This document shows, one piece after another, positions 63,223 to 64,000 of a stretch of DNA of 64,000 nt (positions are counted from its first letter, which is position 1; every line of letters begins with the position of its first letter). The DNA is taken from assembly GCA_903858185.1 (NCBI GenBank), contig CAIOHT010000012.1, positions 124,001-188,000 on the forward strand. The letters are read 5' to 3'. A model generated the notes under the pieces. That model was not told the DNA's origin. It saw nothing but the letters and a program-made list of their open reading frames with translations, and searched no databases. A program made the translations under genes and the position numbers. The stretch comes from an uncultured Caulobacterales bacterium (GTDB lineage Bacteria > Pseudomonadota > Alphaproteobacteria > Caulobacterales > Caulobacteraceae).

Positions 63223-64000
63223 CTAACCCGCCCGCTCACTCCAGTCGTCCAGGTCCTCTTCCGCCCCCAGCAGCGCCAGGCCCGTCGCGATCGAGACCAG
63301 CTCGGCCCCGCTCTCCAGCTTGCCCGCCCCGAACCGGCGCTCGAAGATGCCGCGCACCGCCGGCACGAAGCTAGACCCGCCGGTGAGGAACACCCGGTCG
63401 ACGCCGGCCTCGGTCAGCCCGGCCCGCGAGAGTGCCTGATCCACCGCGCCCTCGATGGCCGTCAGTTCGGGCTGGATCCAGCGGTCGAAGCTGGCGCGTT
63501 TGACCGGCCCCTCGATCTCCACCGACCCGCCCTTGAAGCTGAACACGGCCTCCTCGGACGACGACAGCGCCTCCTTCAACCGCGAGACCGACTGGTAGAG
63601 ACGATAGCCGTGGTTATCGTCGAGCACCTCGACCAACCGCTCCAGCTTCTCCGGCTCGACCGCGTCGCGCACCAGCCGGCGGATGTCGCGCATATCCTTG
63701 GAGGCCCGCAGCAGGGCCAGCTGCTCCCACCGCGCGAAAGCGGTGAAGTAGCGGTTGGGCAGCGGGAGGACGTTGTCGAACGCCTTGTACAGGCTGCCCT
63801 TGCCCAGCTTCGGCGACACCAGATGGTCGATGATCCGGTAGTCGAAGGCGTCGCCCGCCACGCCCACCCCGGCGTTGGACAGGGCCTGCGACTTCACCCG
63901 CCCGTCCTGCCGCGTGAACCTGACCAGCGAGAAGTCGCTGGTGCCGCCCCCGAAGTCTGCCACCAGCACGGTGGCGTCGCCCTCCAGCCGCCGAGCGAAG
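63223..64000 (-). CDS. Hsp70-like (YegD-type) protein, C-terminal part
   Basis: The gene continues beyond the right edge; 258 codons including the stop are present. ADFGGGTSDFS is the Hsp70/actin phosphate-2 motif, and VDRVFLTGGSSFVPAVR the later adenosine motif; the protein then stops without a substrate-binding domain. This ATPase-only layout with about 400-450 residues overall is that of YegD. Its role as chaperone is not established. The GTG near 63969 is internal, not the start. Confidence 0.85.
   Translation of the reverse strand, partial: FARRLEGDATVLVADFGGGTSDFSLVRFTRQDGRVKSQALSNAGVGVAGDAFDYRIIDHLVSPKLGKGSLYKAFDNVLPLPNRYFTAFARWEQLALLRASKDMRDIRRLVRDAVEPEKLERLVEVLDDNHGYRLYQSVSRLKEALSSSEEAVFSFKGGSVEIEGPVKRASFDRWIQPELTAIEGAVDQALSRAGLTEAGVDRVFLTGGSSFVPAVRGIFERRFGAGKLESGAELVSIATGLALLGAEEDLDDWSERAG

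Overview
The window is a GC-rich chromosomal segment from an alphaproteobacterium, most likely a member of the Caulobacteraceae (Caulobacter/Phenylobacterium/Brevundimonas group). The reasons are the gene order of the tight-adherence pilus locus (pilin, then cpaA-B-C-D-E-F, tadB, tadC), the complete PhyR-NepR-EcfG general stress response (GSR) core with an adjoining histidine kinase, the HWE-type kinase, and uniformly high GC at third codon positions. The lineage is inferred from these features; I could not run any database search. No rRNA, tRNA, CRISPR array, insertion sequence or prophage module was recognised.

Layout. 0-16.8 kb is mixed housekeeping and catabolic genes: a flavin monooxygenase fragment, a small Cys-rich exported protein, a lone T4-type lysozyme, a Nudix/dienoyl-CoA-reductase-like SDR pair, YciB, a Gre factor, rRNA-modification genes (RsmC-like, RsuA), alkylation repair (Ada-AlkA fusion plus Ogt), serine dehydratase, an M28 lipoprotein peptidase, an SDR, a PLP-enzyme pair resembling hydroxyaspartate aldolase and dehydratase, and an M20 amidohydrolase. 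16.8-28.6 kb is the Tad/Cpa pilus cluster. The minus strand carries three almost identical Flp pilins, each with its own terminator, followed by cpaABCDEF-tadBC. The plus strand carries a stand-alone secretin-N-domain protein and two TadE/F-like minor pilins. 28.6-41 kb holds pabC-pabB, an Atg22/UMF1-type transporter, a tyrosine phosphatase, an ABC ATPase next to a giant ABC-permease/M1-metallopeptidase fusion, a CaiB-type CoA-transferase and a hybrid HWE kinase interrupted by a frameshift.

41-49.4 kb is the most coherent region and appears to be a stress-response island. It contains the GSR core (phyR, nepR, ecfG, a phyK-like kinase) together with small membrane/envelope genes (DUF883, a hydrophobic protein, DUF1328, two lipoproteins, entericidin), an Fe superoxide dismutase, a diacylglycerol-kinase-family enzyme and a metallophosphoesterase. 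Seven exact GGAAC-N16/17-CGTT sites, the sigma-EcfG consensus, lie upstream of these transcription units, so the regulator and much of its regulon seem to sit side by side. 49.4-64 kb contains a P450, cheY-cheR, creatininase, acetyl-CoA synthetase, a START-like protein, a hydrolase-TetR pair with a clear operator, an exported protein of unknown function, a two-domain M16 peptidase, an aminotransferase, DUF1993 and a partial Hsp70-like protein.

Three families of dispersed palindromic repeats occur: GGGGAC hairpins at about 6.9, 32.4 and 62.3 kb; a CTCTCCC element at 9.0 and 63.0 kb; and a CCGGCGAAGGCCGGG inverted-repeat pair at 10.7 and 61.1 kb. One GGGGAC element has evidently become the 3' end of an aminotransferase gene.
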